Origin: Paulownia fortunei
Lineage: Eukaryota; Streptophyta; Magnoliopsida; Lamiales; Paulowniaceae
DNA: 64,000 nucleotides
Assembly (NCBI GenBank): GCA_019321725.1
Contig: CM033119.1
Span: 14,520,694-14,584,693 of the forward strand
Direction of reading: 5' to 3'
The notes below the pieces were generated by a model. That model was given only the letters and a program-made list of their open reading frames with translations. It did not search any database and was not told the DNA's origin. Below are positions 59,739-64,000 of this stretch, piece after piece (position 1 is the first letter of the stretch; each line of letters opens with the position of its first letter). The translations under genes and the position numbers were made by a program.

Positions 59739-59984
59739 CTACAATTAATATATTTTTCATTAAAAATAAAATAAAATTGGGCCTTCAAAACCCATGATTC
59801 GGATTCACTAGTAGCAACAAATATTATATGCTTACTCCTCTCATGAGATTATGAAAAGTATACATTATGAAAAGTATACACATATCATCGACAAAGTATG
59901 CTAAAGCTCGAAATTGATTACCCCACATGCACAAATTTTGATAGCATTAAAATTGATCAATATTGAAGAAGGATAAAACTAGGG

Positions 59985-60135
59985 GTGTAGCCGAGCTCGA
60001 GCTTGGCGAGCTTGTTTTTCAAGGTCGAGCTCGTCTAAGATTGAGCATAGCTCAAGCTCAACTTTAGATGAGCTTCAGTCAACAAGCCTAGCTCGAGCTC
60101 AGCTCATTTTAGTCAGCAGGCTCGAGCTTGGTTCA
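59985..60135. repeat. GAGCTCGAGCTTGG-rich dispersed repeat
   Basis: Starts AGGGGTGTAGCCGAGCTCG and repeats GAGCTCGAGC and its near-complements. This wording is a common plant dispersed repeat; I do not assign a superfamily. Confidence 0.6.
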
Positions 60136-60207
60136 AAAACTAATTAGATAAGAAATTTTCAAGGCAAAAAATTTAAAACAAATAAAAAGCTGAATATTAC
60201 CTTGTAA

Positions 60208-60313
60208 CTATGCACCATTACACCAAACACTAACAGCATAAAAAATATCAAACTGGAGCTATGCACCATTCAATACACCAAACACTAACAGCATAAAAAA
60301 TATCAAACCTGAG
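60208..60313. repeat. ~51/55-bp tandem duplication
   Basis: CTATGCACCATT begins at 60,208 and 60,259; both units continue ACACCAAACACTAACAGC and end TATCAAAC. The second has a 4-base insertion. Confidence 0.9.
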
Positions 60314-61313
60314 CATAAATTCGAACACATCAAAATAGCATCCGTCAACTGTAAAGTACAAACTCATCTAATTCGCAACTGCTGTCAGTCATCACCTAGT
60401 AACAAGTCTTTCACAGTTCAGAATAAATCCAAGAATTCTGGTTCAAATCTACACAACTCATAATAAATTCAACTAAATATTCACTGAAAAATATAAGAAA
60501 TGTTCACAAAATCAAGAATTGATATGTTTTGAATCCTTGTTATCCGTTAAACCCACATAATTAGAAAAATAAAAAAAATGAGAACACAAACTAAAGAACC
60601 AAAAGCATTCACGTGCATGTGGTCATGTTAAGGTCTCAAACAAGATTATTGGGTAAAAGTGAAATATGCTAATCTTAAGTGGACCAAGGGAATAAGGCAT
60701 TCAAAAAATACAAACTCGGTTGATTGTTTATGTCAGACAAAGAAGACACGGAAGGTTCAAACTGCAAATCCTTGAAGGACAGGGTGTGAGCATTCTACAC
60801 TGGATGGAACAGCTTTGAGCTTTATATTTAGCTAACCACAGAGCAAAGTAAACAAGCTAATAACAAAGAGGATTACCAAAAACCATAGACTGAGCAGAAA
60901 CAGAGTATATCATTGAAAATACGCAAAAAAAGAAGCAGCCAAAATCAGATAATAAAAAGCCCATGTACAAGGGGTCTTCTCAATCCATGGAGAAAAAACA
61001 AAAGAAAGAGAAAATTTCTTTTTCCCAATTATAAATTACACAATTGTAATAGTCAAATATAAGGATCTTATTTCTGTAAACTCTTACACTCTCTCCATTC
61101 CCAATTCACATACCGTTAGCCAAACAAATTTCTCAAGCAATAGATAACAGCTTTAATAATTTAACAAAGATTTAACATTAAAAAAAAAACGGGCGGAAAC
61201 AGAGACACATATCAAACCGATTCATAGTTAGATACCAATTCGTAATAACAAAAAAAGAAAAAATGCTTCAGTTCCACCACTTTGCAAAAACGAAGTTTAA
61301 ATAAGTTAATGAC

Positions 61314-61560
61314 CTGCAGGTGGCGATGGTGGTGCGCGGGCGCGGCTGGAGGCGGCGGAGCTGGTGCGTGGCAAGTGGAGGAGGTGGTGCGCGGTGGAGA
61401 TGGCGTCGCTAGGCGGTTGAAGCGTCGGTGTTTTTATGACAAGTTAGAAGTTGAATTTGCTTGGAGTTTGAGATGGAATTTCTGGGGACGGTAGAGAGCG
61501 GCTGAAGGATACGGCGTTGTGCGACTGGGCATGAGCGGCGCGTTTTTCAGAATGAGAACT
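61314..61560 (-). other. probable DBR1 5' leader exon and promoter-proximal region
   Basis: A GC-rich island in AT-rich surroundings. On the minus strand it ends CCACCTGCAG with a GTCATT donor at 61,308-61,313, which would join the acceptor just before the DBR1 start codon (leader intron 59,739-61,313, 1,575 bp). TTTATATTC at about 61,585 on the minus strand could be a TATA-type element. The upper limit is a guess. Confidence 0.5.
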
Positions 61561-61999
61561 CAAGAGGTTGTGTCAATAAGGCTGCTAGAATATAAACGTA
61601 ATAAGGAAGAGGCAGCGATTTTGTTAGTAGAAGTGAGAGGCATCATTCAAGAAACAGCAAAAACACGCACCCACTTTGAGTTATACTCGTTACGCCCTTC
61701 TCAATGTAAGGATGACAAAGGTATTGGTCATTGCTGAACAATAAGCGCTAATTCAACTGCCAAGGACAACGAAAGAAAATCCCAAAACAATAAAGTTTAA
61801 TAAATATTGGGCATACTATTCAAGAGTGCCATCACTTGAAAAATAAAATTGAGAAGTTGATTCAAAGAGATTACTTGACTTAACAATCCAAAGATTATCG
61901 CAGAGATTTTCGCCCACCTGGCATCGCAGAGATTCTCGCCCACCTGGCATCATAAGGACACATGAACCACCTTAAAAACATCAAAGCGGAAGTAGAAGA
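61561..61999. other. region upstream of DBR1
   Basis: Likely holds the DBR1 promoter on its left side. A 17-18-bp phrase (CGCAGAGATT.TCGCCCACCTGGCATC) is duplicated at 61,899 and 61,925. A 72-codon plus-strand frame at 61,519-61,737 shows no motif. Confidence 0.4.
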
Positions 62000-64000
62000 A
62001 AGGCTTACGAGGATGATAACCCACCAACAATGGGAGTAATAGGCGTAATCTCTAGTGGTCTTGCAAGTGGGGATTCACGTAATGCCCGGAAGGCTTTACC
62101 CAATCTAATAGCTGCATGCATCTTCAATTTAGACATATAGTGGAGCAAGAATATCAAATCTAAAGCCTAAACAAATAGATTTCATTCAATGACTCAGACC
62201 TAGACTCATGATGAGAATCAGATAATGATGCTTTGGTTATCTCGGCTGCTTTATCAAACTTCTGGGTCCAGAAGAACTTGGTGGATAGTAGAAGTTTTGC
62301 AGACATCATATTTTATGATGTGTTTTGTACAACTTGGAATCAAAATACCCAACTCAACAAAGTAACTTTCCTCTCACTGGCTTTAGATGAGAGATGGTGA
62401 AAGCAATGGGAGAAATATCTCTCCCATTATCATTAGGATCATACCCCAAGAAGGTAATGAAGATGGTGAGATTTTAATGAAGGCCAAGTTTTAACCTTTT
62501 CCAAGCAGTTGCCTCCACATATTATACGAAGGTGAAGTTCCCAGACCAAAGGATGGTGAGAGAATGTTAGCCATAGCCCTGCGTAAAAGCTCGAAGAAAT
62601 CAAAATGTCAAAACTTAATGCCCCAACACGAAATAAATGCAAACAAAAAGTTGTATACTCTTTAGAAGATGAAGCTATAAGTAAGATGCCACTAGATTCT
62701 CGAAAAAAAAACAAGATGATGCTAGGCTGGAAGCAATGGAAGAACACAATGTTGTGGAGTTAGTCCAAAGAGACCCTAAAAAAGTGAAGAATCGGTTCTA
62801 ACCTTGAACCATCCAAAAAGGAAAGCATAGTTGCTTTCCTCCAAGAAATTGTGGAAGACTTTGAATATGGAATGAATGATTTAGAAGGCCTCCTCTTGAT
62901 TTGTAGTTTACTACCTTAATGTAGATCCAAGTGGGAAACTAATGATGCAAAAAAGAGGGTTTTGGACCTAATAGGAGCAAACACACTAAGGATGACGTAG
63001 ACAAGTTGTTGGCAACAAAGTACGTACGAGCCTTACACTACAATGAGTGAGCAAATGTGGTTCTACTCCTACTTCCTTGGATTAACTTACTAGTATATTC
63101 AACTTTAAGCTACGAGTTATTGAGTTTCTTTAATATGTACTAAGGGTTTAACCAAATCAGGCTGGCACTCGAAGATGAAGAGAAAACAAGCTTCCTGATT
63201 AATCAAGGCATTTTCTGTTATGAAATAATACCTTCTGGCTTGAAAAGTGTAATAGAGATTGTTTAATAAGAAGTTTGTAAATCAAATTGGCTACAACATA
63301 GAAGTGTACATTGATAATATGCTGGTTAAAAGTAGCCAAGGATGTAACTACATAAAAGACTTGGAGTAATGTTAATGTATTGAAAGCCTTTCAAATGAAG
63401 CTTAACCTAACCAAGTGCACTTTTGGAGTGCAAGGATAGAAGTTCTTATGATACATGAATTTGGAAAGAGGAATAGAAGCTAACCTAAAATAGATTGGCG
63501 TGGATTTAGACATGTCTCCTCCAAAAAGCATCAATGATGTTTAGAAGCTAACGTGATGCTTAGCTGTCTTGAATTATTTTATATCAAGATTAGCGGATAA
63601 AGGCTTACATTTCTTCAAAGTCCTGAAGAACTTTGAGAAGTTGAAGAGTTATCTATTTCTACTCCTTTGCTGATGAAGTTAGGGGAAAAAACATTATTTC
63701 TATACCTTGCAGTGCTAAATGAACCAGTTACTAGTACACCTGGTCATGAAGTAGGGCGAGATCATAAACCTGTATATTAGATCAGTCGAACGCTACACAG
63801 TGTAGATCTTAGATATCCTAATATTAAAAAACTCGCCTTAGCACTCATCACAATTGCAAGGAAACTTAGGTTGTACTTCCAATCTCATGCCATAATAGTA
63901 TTGATGAATCACCCAATTGTTAGTAGATTTCCTTATAGAGATGGTGTCAGATAGAGCAAGCACTTTTATCCTAACTTAGTCGATATATTTTGATGAATTA
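62000..64000 (+). pseudogene. Tat-lineage Ty3/gypsy protease and reverse transcriptase remnant, runs off the edge
   Basis: Plus-strand translation across frames: MGVIGVISSGLASGDSRNAR at about 62,030-62,090, NDALVISA-like protease lead-in near 62,225, then a weak protease segment (LVDSRSFADIIFYDVF at about 62,275-62,325). Reverse transcriptase starts at about 63,150: KTSFLINQGIFCYEIIPSGL at about 63,190-63,240, FVNQIGYNIEVYIDNMLVKS at about 63,275-63,335 (the catalytic YVDD box reads Tyr-Ile-Asp-Asn), KLNLTKCTFGV at about 63,400, DMSPPKSINDV at about 63,510, NYFISRLADKGLHFFKVLK at about 63,570-63,625, PVYISRTLHSVDLRYPNI-like at about 63,770-63,825 and KLALALITIARKLRLYFQSH at about 63,830-63,890, the start of RNase H. 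Stops and frameshifts are frequent. Confidence 0.88.

Larger units (their letters stand above)
59739..61313 (-). other. probable DBR1 leader intron
   Basis: Inferred from the acceptor before the start codon and the donor at 61,308-61,313. It contains 59,985-60,135, rich in GAGCTCGAGCTTGG wording common in plant dispersed repeats, and a ~51-bp tandem duplication at 60,208-60,313 (CTATGCACCATT...ACACCAAACACTAACAGC). Confidence 0.5.

Noticed and set aside
1..64000. CRISPR arrays, bacterial operons, riboswitches or tRNA/rRNA genes
   Set aside because: I saw no regularly spaced repeats, no ribosome-binding-site-led gene runs and no RNA-gene signatures; the spliced gene and plant retroelements exclude a prokaryotic source. 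Primer-binding sites resemble tRNA ends but are not tRNA genes.

Overview
This is plant nuclear DNA, almost certainly from an angiosperm. It is AT-rich, has one gene with long GT-AG introns, and is filled with plant retrotransposon families (Tat/Athila-like and Tekay-like Ty3/gypsy, Ty1/copia, TRIM, SMART) and plant MITEs (Stowaway-type, Mutator-type, hAT-like). I cannot name the species. Nothing looks bacterial, viral or organellar.

Layout. From 1 to 41 kb I find no host gene that I can support, only layered transposable elements. 1-4.4 kb: pieces of Tat/Athila-type LTRs in both orientations. About 7.2-11.2 kb: an internally deleted Ty1/copia element (LTR, primer-binding site, reverse-transcriptase remnant). 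About 11.2-17.15 kb: a minus-strand Ty3/gypsy element (LTR, 3' noncoding region, integrase, RNase H) whose integrase is split by a 1.2-kb foldback Mutator-type element with a perfect 9-bp target duplication. 17.13-25.5 kb: a chimeric Ty3/gypsy structure (LTR, primer-binding site, gag, protease, integrase tail, then an LTR of a different subfamily). 25.5-27.06 kb: a minus-strand Tat-type LTR fragment. About 27.06-36.48 kb: a heavily mutated Tekay-like gypsy element with 2.8-kb LTRs and a duplicated leader downstream of its 3' LTR. 36.48-38.49 kb: a truncated copia LTR holding a recent 349-bp tandem duplication. About 38.9-39.3 kb: a LINE RNase H relic.

The one well-supported host gene is on the minus strand, coding 59,738 down to 41,833: the RNA lariat debranching enzyme DBR1. 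Nine coding exons join in phase into 415 codons plus a stop, and every conserved metallophosphoesterase ligand is present. A probable 5' leader exon lies near 61.3-61.56 kb, so the transcription unit is about 20 kb. Its introns hold three Stowaway-like MITEs, an hAT-like MITE, a Tat-type LTR, a copia LTR-gag-protease fragment, a complete TRIM with a 5-bp target duplication, and a 0.27-kb SMART-like element nested in a 1.6-kb element with terminal inverted repeats. None of these touches an exon.

The window ends in a plus-strand Tat-lineage gypsy pol remnant (62.0-64.0 kb) that runs off the edge.

I see no undescribed operon-like or defence-like system. The most interesting structures are the foldback element, the nested miniature retrotransposons inside DBR1, and the chimeric and rearranged gypsy elements.
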